From Candidatus Thiodiazotropha sp. (ex Codakia rugifera) (lineage in GTDB: Bacteria > Pseudomonadota > Gammaproteobacteria > Chromatiales > Chromatiaceae), in NCBI GenBank assembly GCA_025656675.1, contig JAHXHN010000002.1:661302-725301 (forward strand): a DNA stretch of 64,000 nucleotides, given 5' to 3'. Of this stretch, positions 45,693 to 54,673 are shown piece by piece. The notes under the pieces are model-generated. The model saw only the letters and a list, made by a program, of their open reading frames with translations, made no database searches and was not told where the DNA came from. The translations under genes and the position numbers were made by a program. The stretch's first letter is position 1; every line of letters starts with the position of its first letter.

Positions 45693-46610
45693 ATGAAACT
45701 CGCGAGTATCCGAATTAAGTCAAACGGAAAACAGACTATTGCTGTTGTTGTGGATGGGACCTATCTCGATCTAAACAAAGCAAGCAATGGTGCTTTGCCG
45801 GATTCGATGATTGCATTTTTGGAACAGGGATCGACAGCCATGTCGGCTGCACGTTCTATCGCCAATGAGAGCGGATCGCTGCAATCGGCAGTCTATGATG
45901 CATCGGATATCGAGCTGCTCGCACCGGTACCGAAGCCAGGCAAGATCATGCATACCTCCTGTAACTTCTCCGATCATCTGTCGGAGCTGACAACCTGGGA
46001 CGAACCGGAATGGCAATCACATAATTGGGGTGATTTTCATTTCGAACATCCTACCGGTTTCTTAGAGGCGCCTTCATCTGTAGTGCCTAGCAATGCAAAG
46101 GTGAAAATCCCCCACTTCAGCAAGCAACTCGACTACGAAATTGAGGTGGGCATCCTCATCGGCAAGGAGGCCTTCCGGGTAAAAAAGGAAGAGGCATTGG
46201 ATTATGTTGCCGGCCTGACTATTTTCAACGACCTTTCTGCCCGGGATATTCAAGCCAGAGAACACTCCAACAAGGTCATCCTGTTGGGTAAGAGTTTTGA
46301 TGGGTCCTGCCCGCTCGGCCCACACCTGGTCACTATGGATGAGGTGGGTGAGTGTGACGACCTGAAGATGGTGCTCACACTCAATGGTGAACAGCGGCAA
46401 AGCTCAAGTACAGCAAATATGGTCTACAAGGTTGCAGATTTAGTGGCCTGGTGGTCGAACACTACCCTTCAGCCCGGCGATCTCATCACAACAGGCAGTC
46501 CTCCGGGTGTCATCGCCGGAATGAAGAACCCTGTCTACCTGAAACCCGGAGACAGGATCGATTGCAATATCGAGCGACTCGGTACACTGACAACCTTCAT
46601 TGATGGCTAG
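45693..46610 (+). CDS. Fumarylacetoacetate hydrolase (FAH) family protein
   Basis: 305 residues. The FAH core runs from about residue 70: KIMHTSCNFSDHL, then the metal-binding acidic residues in DYEIEVGILIGKEA and NDLSARDIQAREH, and the closing TGSPPGVIAGMKNPVYLKPGD. These enzymes hydrolyse, decarboxylate or isomerise acidic dicarbonyl ring-cleavage products. It follows the LLM gene at 277 bases and precedes the M20 hydrolase gene by 41, consistent with a late step in a catabolic route. The exact reaction is unknown. Confidence 0.9.
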   Translation: MKLASIRIKSNGKQTIAVVVDGTYLDLNKASNGALPDSMIAFLEQGSTAMSAARSIANESGSLQSAVYDASDIELLAPVPKPGKIMHTSCNFSDHLSELTTWDEPEWQSHNWGDFHFEHPTGFLEAPSSVVPSNAKVKIPHFSKQLDYEIEVGILIGKEAFRVKKEEALDYVAGLTIFNDLSARDIQAREHSNKVILLGKSFDGSCPLGPHLVTMDEVGECDDLKMVLTLNGEQRQSSSTANMVYKVADLVAWWSNTTLQPGDLITTGSPPGVIAGMKNPVYLKPGDRIDCNIERLGTLTTFIDG

Positions 46611-46651
46611 CGACCTACATCGTCCGCAACGATTACCTAACAGAATTGGAT

Positions 46652-47920
46652 ATGACTACAGTGAATGAAAACTTAATTGCCAAAGCAATCGATCAGATCG
46701 ACCGGGACCGACTGGTACAACTGGTTATCGATTTGACCAATATCCCCAGCCCTACCGGTTACGAAGGTGACATGGCGCGCGCGGTGCATGAGGTACTTGA
46801 GGGGTCGGGTTTCGATGCCACCCTGCAACCTATCGGTGACGAACGTTATAACGCAGTTGGACGTCTGCGTGGCACAGGAGGGGGTAAATCGGTCATGTTC
46901 AACGGCCATCTGGATACCTCTTTCGGTCCGGAACAGGCCCATCGCGGTATCGGTTATGAGTGCAAGGGCACCCTGATTGATGACGAATGGATCTATGGTA
47001 TGGGTACCTTCAATATGAAGAGCGCCATGGCAACCTATGTCGTGGCGACAGAGTCTATCCGTAAGGCGGGTATCCGGCTTGGGGGTGATGTGGTGATTGC
47101 GGGTGTTGCCGGCGAGATTGAAAAATCACCCGTGAATGAATTCGAAGGACGCAAGTACCAGGGGTATGGTGTAGGTACCAAATTTGCAATCACACATGGT
47201 GCGGTTGCCGATTTTTGCATACTCGGTGAACCCACTAACATGATGCTTATCCCACGGCATTGCGGGACCACCTGGCTCAAGATTACCGTGCCGGGTCATT
47301 TGATTCATACAGCCTGGTCGGATGTTGACAAAAACGCCATCAACAAAAGCCGGGTGATACTCGATGCCATACACGAATGGATTCCGGACTACGTGGCCCG
47401 AAATCAACTCGGTGACTTCCGTCCCCGGGTGAACGTCTCTGCCATCGAGGGCGGTTGGCCCTGGCGTGGTGCACGCACCCCCGATGGTTGTTCGATATAC
47501 ATGGATGTGCGAACCCTGCCGGATGCATTGCCGGTACAGGCTTATAATGAGGTACGCGATCTGGTCAATGAGCAGATCAAGGCACATCCGCAGCTGGAAG
47601 GGACCAAGGTTGATGTATTTGTTTCAGCACCGGGTACATCCATTCCGGATGATCATGAACTGGTTCAGACGGTTATTGAAGCCCATAGCAATCAGCTGGG
47701 TGAGGCGCCAAAAATGGGTGTCGAAACCTGGTATAGCGATGCTGCACATATGAATCGCTATGGTATTCCAACAGTCAATTACGGTTCCGCCGGCCGTATT
47801 AGAACAGGTGGTGGTGGCTTCTCCACTCATCAGGGCGAGCATGTTCATATCGGTGACATGTTGGATATTATCAAGGTTTATATTGAGATATTGCTACGCA
47901 AGTGTGGCGTCGCCGACTGA
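46652..47920 (+). CDS. M20-family metallohydrolase (ArgE/DapE-like)
   Basis: 422 residues from the ATG at 46652 (a TTG lies at 46646). First metal histidine in NGHLDT; catalytic glutamate in GEIEK; later metal ligand region AWSD and C-terminal THQGEHVHIGDM. The metal-bridging aspartate that normally stands in the G-x-G-x-x-D-M-K motif is asparagine here (GMGTFNMK). Family members hydrolyse amide bonds of N-acylated or carbamoylated amino acids. Placed between an FAH-family protein and the FO synthase it may open or deacylate a catabolic intermediate. It is followed 15 bases later by the FO synthase gene. Confidence 0.88.
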   Translation: MTTVNENLIAKAIDQIDRDRLVQLVIDLTNIPSPTGYEGDMARAVHEVLEGSGFDATLQPIGDERYNAVGRLRGTGGGKSVMFNGHLDTSFGPEQAHRGIGYECKGTLIDDEWIYGMGTFNMKSAMATYVVATESIRKAGIRLGGDVVIAGVAGEIEKSPVNEFEGRKYQGYGVGTKFAITHGAVADFCILGEPTNMMLIPRHCGTTWLKITVPGHLIHTAWSDVDKNAINKSRVILDAIHEWIPDYVARNQLGDFRPRVNVSAIEGGWPWRGARTPDGCSIYMDVRTLPDALPVQAYNEVRDLVNEQIKAHPQLEGTKVDVFVSAPGTSIPDDHELVQTVIEAHSNQLGEAPKMGVETWYSDAAHMNRYGIPTVNYGSAGRIRTGGGGFSTHQGEHVHIGDMLDIIKVYIEILLRKCGVAD

Positions 47921-47935
47921 TCGCACAGCAAGGCA

Positions 47936-50356
47936 ATGGGTGATGTAAAAAATATGACGACCAATGCCACAGCCATCGTTACAAAAGCGCTTCAGGGTGC
48001 CGTGTTGGCTGACGAGGAGGCGTTACAGCTTTCTGATTACCAGGATCTGGACCAACTGGTTCAAGCGGCAGCGACAATAAGGGATCGTGGGCATGGATCC
48101 CTAGTGACCTACTCACCCAAGGTTTTCATTCCACTGACTAAACTGTGTCGGGATAGCTGCCACTACTGCACCTTTGCCGAACTACCTAAGCATTCGAAAC
48201 ATGTTTACTTGCAACCGGATGAAGTACTTGAGATTGCTGAACGGGGTGTCCAGTCCGGTTGTCATGAAGCACTGTTTACACTGGGTGATAAACCTGAATT
48301 GAGATACCGGTCGGCTGCCAGTGAGCTGCGCTCCCTGGGGCATCACACGACCATCTCCTATCTTGCAGAGATGGCGCAAAAAGTATTTGAACAGACAGGC
48401 CTGTTACCTCATTTGAATGCCGGCGTCATGGATAAATCTGACCTGCAGCAATTACGGGGAGTGTCTGTCTCCCAGGGGTTGATGCTGGAAAGCAGCTCTC
48501 TTCGACTGCTTGAGCCGGGTGCTCCCCACTACGGATCACCGGATAAAGTACCCGCCCGAAGATTGAAGACCATCGAAATTGCAGGTGATCTGGGTATTCC
48601 CTTTACTTCGGGCATCCTGGTCGGTATCGGAGAGACTCGCCGGGAGCGAATCGAGTCGCTGCTAGCGTTAAGGTCACTGGCCGTGTCCAAGGGACATCTG
48701 CAAGAGATCATCATTCAGAATTTTCGACGCAAACCGGCTACCAAGATGGCCCAAGCGCCTGAGCCGGATCTGGATGATCTGCTTTGGACCATCGCGATAG
48801 CACGACTCATTTTTGGCGCCAAGGCAAACATCCAGGCACCGCCGAATCTATCGCCAGGCTCTTTGGGTGCACTGTTGGCTGCCGGCATTAATGACTGGGG
48901 TGGTGTGTCTCCGGTCACCAGTGATCACGTCAATCCCGAAGCGCCTTGGCCCCAACGGCAGATGCTTGCACAGGTAACCGAGGCGCAAGGTAAGTTGCTG
49001 CAACCAAGACTAGCACTCTATCCAGCATATGCGACGGGGATGAGGGAATGGGTCGATGTTAAATTTCACCAGGCCTTATCAAGACGTATCGATGGATCAG
49101 GTTACCCGCGAACCGACGGCTGGCATGCAGGAGCCAATGAGCCTATTCCAAAATATTCGCTCAGGCCTGCTGGCGGCTACCGCAGTTTATCGAGCAATGT
49201 CTATCGCACTGCGATGCAGGCAGCCAGTGGGAAACGGTTGGATGAGAGTGAGATAACTGCCCTGTTTGAAGCTCGTGGCAGGGATCAGGAGATAGTTTGC
49301 GCCATTGCGGATGAACTGCGTGAATCGACTGTGGGTAGTAAGGTCAGCTACGTTGTTACCCGAAACATCAATTATACCAACGTGTGTGGTTTCCGTTGCG
49401 GTTTCTGCGCTTTTTCCAAGTGCCGCGCCAACAACGAACCTACCTATGATCTGCCGCTGACGGAGATACAGGCCCGTGTGAATGATGCTTGGCAGCGAGG
49501 TGCTGTTGAAGTCTGTCTGCAAGGCGGTATTCATCCCCGGTATACAGGCGCAACCTATCTTCGGATATGCCAGGCGATCAAGGCCGTTCAACCCAATATT
49601 CATATTCATGCCTTTTCACCCCTCGAAGTCAGGCAGGGGGCAAGGACACTGGGTATTTCACCCAAACATATGCTGACTGAACTCAAAGCTGCAGGTTTGG
49701 CATCGCTGCCAGGGACAGCCGCTGAGATTCTCGATGATGAAGTACGAGATATCATCTGTCACGATAAGCTGAATACCGAACAGTGGCTTGAGATAATGAA
49801 AGTCGCTCATTCGCTGGGACTGAACAGTACGGCGACGATTATGTTCGGTCATGTCGACCGGCCGGTACATTGGGCACGCCATCTGTTGCGGATCAGGGAT
49901 CTACAGGCGGAAACGGGCGGGTTTACCGAATTCGTACCGCTACCTTTCGTGCATATGGGGGCGCCGATCTATCGTCGGGGCGAGTCCCGGCAAGGTCCCA
50001 CTTTCCGTGAGGCGCTGTTGATGCATGCAATCGCAAGGTTGGTCCTATACCCACATATCAGGAACATTCAGACATCCTGGGCAAAAATGGGCCGGGAAGG
50101 GGCTTTGTCTTGCCTGCAAGCGGGGGCTAACGATCTGGGTGGAACCCTGATGAGTGAGAGTATCAGCCGTGCTGCGGGTGCGAGTCATGGGCAAGAGCTG
50201 CCGCCTGAAGAGATGGAGCAGCTTATCGCTTCGATCAACCGGACTGCACGACAGCGTACTACCCTTTATGGGGTGGTGGACCCTGAACGTATCCGTGCAT
50301 CAAGGGCAGTTCAGGTGCCTGAGTTCGTGACTATGGGTCAACCCTATGCCCTATGA
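47936..50356 (+). CDS. fbiC: FO synthase, fused CofG-CofH (FbiC type)
   Basis: 806 residues from ATG 47936 (47954 is an alternative). Two radical-SAM halves: the CofG part has its cluster motif C71-x3-C75-x2-C78 (CRDSCHYC) and the CofH part has C484-x3-C488-x2-C491 (CGFRCGFC). It joins tyrosine and 5-amino-6-ribitylaminouracil to make 7,8-didemethyl-8-hydroxy-5-deazariboflavin, the chromophore of coenzyme F420. The fused form is typical of actinobacteria and some proteobacteria; archaea and cyanobacteria have two proteins. No cofC, cofD or cofE is within the window. It implies that the LLM enzyme nearby uses F420. Confidence 0.95.
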   Translation: MGDVKNMTTNATAIVTKALQGAVLADEEALQLSDYQDLDQLVQAAATIRDRGHGSLVTYSPKVFIPLTKLCRDSCHYCTFAELPKHSKHVYLQPDEVLEIAERGVQSGCHEALFTLGDKPELRYRSAASELRSLGHHTTISYLAEMAQKVFEQTGLLPHLNAGVMDKSDLQQLRGVSVSQGLMLESSSLRLLEPGAPHYGSPDKVPARRLKTIEIAGDLGIPFTSGILVGIGETRRERIESLLALRSLAVSKGHLQEIIIQNFRRKPATKMAQAPEPDLDDLLWTIAIARLIFGAKANIQAPPNLSPGSLGALLAAGINDWGGVSPVTSDHVNPEAPWPQRQMLAQVTEAQGKLLQPRLALYPAYATGMREWVDVKFHQALSRRIDGSGYPRTDGWHAGANEPIPKYSLRPAGGYRSLSSNVYRTAMQAASGKRLDESEITALFEARGRDQEIVCAIADELRESTVGSKVSYVVTRNINYTNVCGFRCGFCAFSKCRANNEPTYDLPLTEIQARVNDAWQRGAVEVCLQGGIHPRYTGATYLRICQAIKAVQPNIHIHAFSPLEVRQGARTLGISPKHMLTELKAAGLASLPGTAAEILDDEVRDIICHDKLNTEQWLEIMKVAHSLGLNSTATIMFGHVDRPVHWARHLLRIRDLQAETGGFTEFVPLPFVHMGAPIYRRGESRQGPTFREALLMHAIARLVLYPHIRNIQTSWAKMGREGALSCLQAGANDLGGTLMSESISRAAGASHGQELPPEEMEQLIASINRTARQRTTLYGVVDPERIRASRAVQVPEFVTMGQPYAL

Positions 50357-50403
50357 AACTGTCTTATGAAATGACTGATGCCTAAACCAGTCGGGGATTG
50401 ATA

Positions 50404-51279
50404 ATGACCAGACCCGAAGACCGCTTTGAATTCGCCGCCATGCCACAGCGTTCCAAGTGGCGACTGCCCGAAGGCAAGAGGGTTGCAGTATATACCGTTG
50501 TCAATGTCGAAGAATGGGATATCGAAAAGCCCGTTGCCCGGGAGTATGTCACATCACCTGCCGGTGTGGTTACCGTACCCAATATTCCGAATTGGGCCTG
50601 GCATGAGTATGGTATGCGGGTAGGGATATGGCGCCTCATGGAAGTACTCAAGAAACATAATTTATTGGCGAGTGCAGCGATCAATGCCCGGGTTTGCGAG
50701 GGTAGTGGAGCACCGGTGGCAAGAGCCCTGTGTGATGCTGGATGGGCATTGATGGGGCACGGTTATGCGCAGGCACCCTTGCACATGGCGCCTGACCAGC
50801 GTGAAGTTATTGCAAAGTCTTTCGATGTGCTGCGCAATTTTAGCGGTAGTGCACCAAAAGGATGGCTGGGTCCAGGGCTGCATGAAAAGCTGGACAGCCT
50901 GGATATTCTTTCCGATGTTGGCTTCAAGTTTGTGTGCGATTTTCCGATGGATGAGCAACCGGTAGCGATGCGTACCTCATCTGAACCTATCGTCGCTATG
51001 CCCTATACCTTGGAACTAAGCGACCTGCCGATGATGGTCGTGCACCAGCACGAATCCAGGGTATGGCTCGATCGGGTAGTCGATCAATTCGACCGGCTCT
51101 ATGCAGAGGGTGCCGATCAACCAAGAGTCATGTCGATGAGCGTGCATCCGTATATCATGGGTGTGCCACACCGCATCAAGTATTTTGAGGCGGGATTCGA
51201 CTATATGACAAAACACGCTGACGTGTGGTTCACGACAGCAGAGGAGATCTATGACTGGTTCATCAGTCATCCACAATAA
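50404..51279 (+). CDS. Polysaccharide deacetylase/PuuE-allantoinase-like protein
   Basis: 291 residues from the ATG at 50404, with a GGGGAT ribosome site; a TTG at 50398 is in frame. NodB-like fold: N-terminal VAVYTVVNVEEWDIEK, the YGMRVGIWRLMEVLKKHNLLASAAIN segment and GHGYAQAP (about 117-124), with the C-terminal SMSVHPYIMGVPHRIKYFE segment. This pattern is closer to cofactor-independent allantoinase (PuuE) and ring-opening amidohydrolase-like members than to chitin deacetylases. It is the last gene of the cluster running from 44.3 kb. Substrate unknown. Confidence 0.82.
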   Translation: MTRPEDRFEFAAMPQRSKWRLPEGKRVAVYTVVNVEEWDIEKPVAREYVTSPAGVVTVPNIPNWAWHEYGMRVGIWRLMEVLKKHNLLASAAINARVCEGSGAPVARALCDAGWALMGHGYAQAPLHMAPDQREVIAKSFDVLRNFSGSAPKGWLGPGLHEKLDSLDILSDVGFKFVCDFPMDEQPVAMRTSSEPIVAMPYTLELSDLPMMVVHQHESRVWLDRVVDQFDRLYAEGADQPRVMSMSVHPYIMGVPHRIKYFEAGFDYMTKHADVWFTTAEEIYDWFISHPQ

Positions 51280-51550
51280 GTGAACCACTACATGTCAGCC
51301 AGAAATACCCAGGAGCTGCCGATGAATTCTTTTGTCATTCCGGCATCCATGTTCTTCCCGGAAAAACCTATTCAGCAAGCGGAATTCACCGGGACCGCAC
51401 AGTTGTAACGGTGTTCCATGGCGCCATGAAGCACTGTTTCGGAGACTTTGATACCTCTCGACTTTGGGGAAAAAGACATTGATGCTGCCTATACACTCAA
51501 TCCGGCTGATCACATGATTGGATGCAATTATCCTGGATGAGATCAGCAGG

Positions 51551-52489
51551 TCACTTGAGTCGTGACACGAGCTCCACGCGCCGGTTCAGCTGGCGTCCGT
51601 CTGTACCCGTGTTGGTGGCGACGGGGGAGAGGGGTCCCACACCATCTGCCTGCAACTGCTTCGCCGCCGTCGGCAGTTTGGCAATGATCGCTGTTACAAC
51701 AGCCTGCGCGCGGGCCTTCGACAGCATCAGGTTGCTTGCGAACTTGCCTTGATCATCTGTATGGCCGACGACATAGAAAATGCGTTGTGGGTTTTCCTGC
51801 AGGTAGTTGACGATGGTTGCCAAGACAACTTCGGATTCCGGGCGGATGCTCGCACTGCCGGTATCGAAACGAATACCGTAGATCGCTACACGGCCCTCGC
51901 TTTCCATCTGGTTGCGTAACGCGTCGAGATTCAGGATCACCGTGCCCTGTTCCATCGCTGCCGATTCAATCTGTTCGATTGCGTAACCACCGTTGCGGCT
52001 CGTAAAGATCGCAATCAACACATCGGTCTGGTCAATAGACTTGCGCGCGACGAGGTACTCCTGCGCCTGGGTAGAGATCTGTGCAACAGTGCCGATCCCG
52101 GTCTTGCCGCGTTTACCGGAGTAAGTTCGTTTAAGCATGTCGTTCTTGCCGGCAGCATTCAGTTCGCGTACTTTCAACTCTCCCAGGCGGGTATCGTCGA
52201 TCAGGGTCAGAATCTCAAATCCCGTTGCCTTGAATTCGTTCTCGAAACTCTTGATCACCTCGTAATTGCTTTTTTCATCCGGCTTCTTATACAGGCGACT
52301 GTGAATGCGGCCGTCGATCGTGACCGGTTTGGCATCCGCCGCAGCGGAAGGCAGGTAACGGTACTTAACAAAGTCGGCCTTGTATTCGCCGATCGGGGTA
52401 CTACCGGAAAACGGCGAGACGAGGTCGGCAGCCGATACCGGGCCGCTAAGTGTGAACAGTGCTGAGATAATAATTACAATCTTTTTCAT
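51551..52489 (-). CDS. OmpA-family (peptidoglycan-binding) periplasmic protein
   Basis: 312 residues with a signal peptide (MKKIVIIISALFTLSGPVSA). The C-terminal ~110 residues are an OmpA domain (IRFDTGSASIRPESEVVLATI, VVGHTDDQGKFASNLMLSKARAQAVV, then NRRVEL at the end). The N-terminal part of about 150 residues is not recognised, but its predicted strands (RIHSRLYKKPDEKSNYEVIKSFENEFKA) recall DUF4892-like proteins. It is probably anchored to peptidoglycan and forms a pair with the small lipoprotein gene just upstream in transcription order. Confidence 0.85.
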   Translation of the reverse strand: MKKIVIIISALFTLSGPVSAADLVSPFSGSTPIGEYKADFVKYRYLPSAAADAKPVTIDGRIHSRLYKKPDEKSNYEVIKSFENEFKATGFEILTLIDDTRLGELKVRELNAAGKNDMLKRTYSGKRGKTGIGTVAQISTQAQEYLVARKSIDQTDVLIAIFTSRNGGYAIEQIESAAMEQGTVILNLDALRNQMESEGRVAIYGIRFDTGSASIRPESEVVLATIVNYLQENPQRIFYVVGHTDDQGKFASNLMLSKARAQAVVTAIIAKLPTAAKQLQADGVGPLSPVATNTGTDGRQLNRRVELVSRLK

Positions 52490-52494
52490 TGTGA

Positions 52495-52740
52495 TTACTC
52501 CTTAACCGTTTCACCTTTGCATGCCATCACCTGGGTCACGTAGTTGGGTAGTGTCTGTGCAAGATTTCCGCAAGCTTCGGCCTTTTCGCCCGACCTGATT
52601 GGCTCATTGACGCATTCACAGACACTGTATTTCCTTTCGGTGGTACCAGAACCAGAAGCTGTGTCACTATCTTCGCCGCCGCCATTCGAACAGCCAAAAA
52701 GCAACAACACGGCAATCGACATCACGGAATTATTTTTCAT
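52495..52740 (-). CDS. Small lipoprotein
   Basis: 81 residues from the ATG at 52740; an upstream ATG at 52791 would put extra polar sequence before the signal peptide. A short signal ends in a lipobox LLFGC with the lipidated cysteine at residue 17, followed by a Ser/Gly/acidic linker and a compact domain with four cysteines (CECVNE, ACGN and ACKG). The five-base gap before the OmpA-like gene implies co-expression. No family recognised. Confidence 0.65.
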   Translation of the reverse strand: MKNNSVMSIAVLLLFGCSNGGGEDSDTASGSGTTERKYSVCECVNEPIRSGEKAEACGNLAQTLPNYVTQVMACKGETVKE

Positions 52741-53436
52741 AATCGATACCAATAATCGTAAGTGTACGGGTGGAATAGGCACGACTTGCAACGTACGGCC
52801 AGTGGCGTCGTAAAGCCCAATACGTAGATGATAGCACCGATTGGTGTTGAGTAATCGCCAATAAATAGCTTACTAATGATAGATATTCATAATATGATTC
52901 GGTCCTACCACAGGAATAGCCACTTCTTTGTTGCGTGAGAATGGGATGAATCCCTGTGCCTCCTCAGACTCATTGAACATGGGTAAGCAAACAATCCATC
53001 TTTTTTATAATTCAAGCCTGTCGGCCAGCCAGCAGATGTCAGCCAGCCTAAACCTGCAGCCTGAGTGGGGAATTGGGTTATGTAAAAATAGCACTGACTG
53101 TGTTCGACGCAGAGCATGTCCCGATGAAAAAACCCTTTGTTGCGCGGAGAAGTCAGCCTACACCACTATTCCGGGCAATCCGTACCATCCCTGGCATTTG
53201 CTCGGCCAGCTCAGAGTGCCCTTTTTAAGCGTCGACTGAGTATTTACCTGACATCCGTCATCTATAGGTTGGCAAGGCTGTTACAGAGCTGCCGTTGTCA
53301 CTGAGAGTCAAACCCTGGGCATCGTTAGGCAAGATGTCTATAGCGGTCAAACTCTAGAATCAAGCTATCTCCCAAGCGTCCAGCCCGGCAGTGGCTGCTC
53401 GTATCCTTTCTCTATTATTCCTCAGGGTAGCAAGTG
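52741..53436. other. Intergenic region, nothing identified
   Basis: Nearly 700 bases separate the lipoprotein start from the NifV/LeuA-like gene. Frames of 70-103 codons on either strand lack ribosome sites and recognisable sequence. No repeat, tRNA or promoter was recognised. It may contain divergent promoters and decayed sequence. Confidence 0.5.
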
Positions 53437-54633
53437 ATGAGCTTACAGATTCCCAATGACAAGATTTGGATTAGTGCACTGAACCGGGATCAGACGGTCC
53501 GTGGTGGGTTTGATCGGGACCGAACAGTACGTTTTTACGACACAACCTTGCGTGACGGTGAGCAGGCCATTGGTGTGGTGTTTAATCCGGATGAAAAGTT
53601 TGAGATTGCCTGTAAATTGTCTGAACTGGGCGTGGGACGTATCGAATCAGGTTTTCCCAAGGTCTCTGCAGAGGACACCGAAGCGGTTAAACGTATTCTT
53701 GGAGCGGGTCTGGCCTCTGAAATATGGGGATTTGCCCGTTGCGTTATCAGTGATATAGATGCGCATATCGAGCTGGGCACCCAGCAGGTATTGGTCGAGA
53801 TCTCCACCAGTGACCTCAAAATGCAGGCCTATGGTTTTGATCGTAAGAAGGTCTTGGAGCGTTTGACCCATGCTGTTCGGCATGCCAGAGATAATGGTAT
53901 CCGGGTCAATTTTTTTGCTGTAGATGCTACCCGATCTGATATGGGATTTTTAAAAGATGTCTACTCCACGGCGATTGAGACCGGTGCGGAAGAGATCTCG
54001 GTGGTCGATACCATTGGTGCCTGTGCGCCAGAGGCGGTAGAGGCGTTGATTGGTGATATTGCGACACATGTCGGACCCGACATTCCTATCCATTGGCATG
54101 GACACAACGACTTTGGTCTTGCCACCGCATCTGCCATTGCTGCGGTCAGGGGGGGGGCAACTTGGATCCAAGGCACAGTGAATGGAATGGGTGAGCGGGC
54201 AGGGAATGCGGATATTTGCGAAGTGGCCCTGGCATTGCAATGTCTGTATGACATGCCGGTTGAACTCGATTTGACCAAAGCGCGAGAAGTGTCGCGGGTG
54301 GTTAAAAAAGCCGGAGGCTACCAGGTGGATGGTTGGAAGCCTGTAGTGGGTGAAAATCTGTACATCAGAGAGAGTGGTGCGGTAGCGAGTCAGTTCCATA
54401 TTCCACAAGCGATTGAGCCCTATTCAGCAGATATCGTTGCTGCTGAGCGTGGCATCGTGCTCGGGAAAAAGAGTGGTTTGGCAAGTATCCAGTTAAAAGC
54501 GGAGGAGCTGAATCTATCGATTTCCGAAGAACGTTATCCAACCATTTTGGCGGCCATCAAGTCGCGCGCCACATCGGAGGAACGATTGGTCAGCGATGAT
54601 GAGTTTCGGCAGATTGTCTCTCAGAGCCAATAA
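53437..54633 (+). CDS. HMGL-family acyltransferase, homocitrate/isopropylmalate synthase-like (NifV/LeuA type)
   Basis: 398 residues from the ATG at 53437, preceded by an AGGGTAG site; a GTG at 53434 is in frame. The DTTLRDGEQ motif is at 35-43 and the metal-binding HWHGHND at 219-225, with GMGERAGNAD after it and a C-terminal helical domain. The length fits NifV/homocitrate synthase without the long LeuA regulatory domain. The enzymes condense acetyl-CoA with a 2-oxoacid. There are no nif genes near, and the residues do not settle the 2-oxoacid substrate. An 11-bp inverted repeat spans its stop codon. Confidence 0.88.
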   Translation: MSLQIPNDKIWISALNRDQTVRGGFDRDRTVRFYDTTLRDGEQAIGVVFNPDEKFEIACKLSELGVGRIESGFPKVSAEDTEAVKRILGAGLASEIWGFARCVISDIDAHIELGTQQVLVEISTSDLKMQAYGFDRKKVLERLTHAVRHARDNGIRVNFFAVDATRSDMGFLKDVYSTAIETGAEEISVVDTIGACAPEAVEALIGDIATHVGPDIPIHWHGHNDFGLATASAIAAVRGGATWIQGTVNGMGERAGNADICEVALALQCLYDMPVELDLTKAREVSRVVKKAGGYQVDGWKPVVGENLYIRESGAVASQFHIPQAIEPYSADIVAAERGIVLGKKSGLASIQLKAEELNLSISEERYPTILAAIKSRATSEERLVSDDEFRQIVSQSQ

Positions 54634-54673
54634 GCTGTTTGCTGTCTTCATTTTGTAAAGGATTATTGGCTCT
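54623..54673. repeat. Perfect 11-bp inverted repeat spanning the stop codon of the NifV-like gene
   Basis: AGAGCCAATAA (54623-54633, including the TAA stop) and TTATTGGCTCT (54663-54673) are perfect inverted repeats with a 29-base loop. No T-run follows. It may form a 3-prime end hairpin. Confidence 0.5.

Noticed and set aside
52928-53239. 103-codon plus-strand frame in the 700-base gap
   Set aside because: Mixed composition, no ribosome site and no recognisable motif; treated as non-coding.
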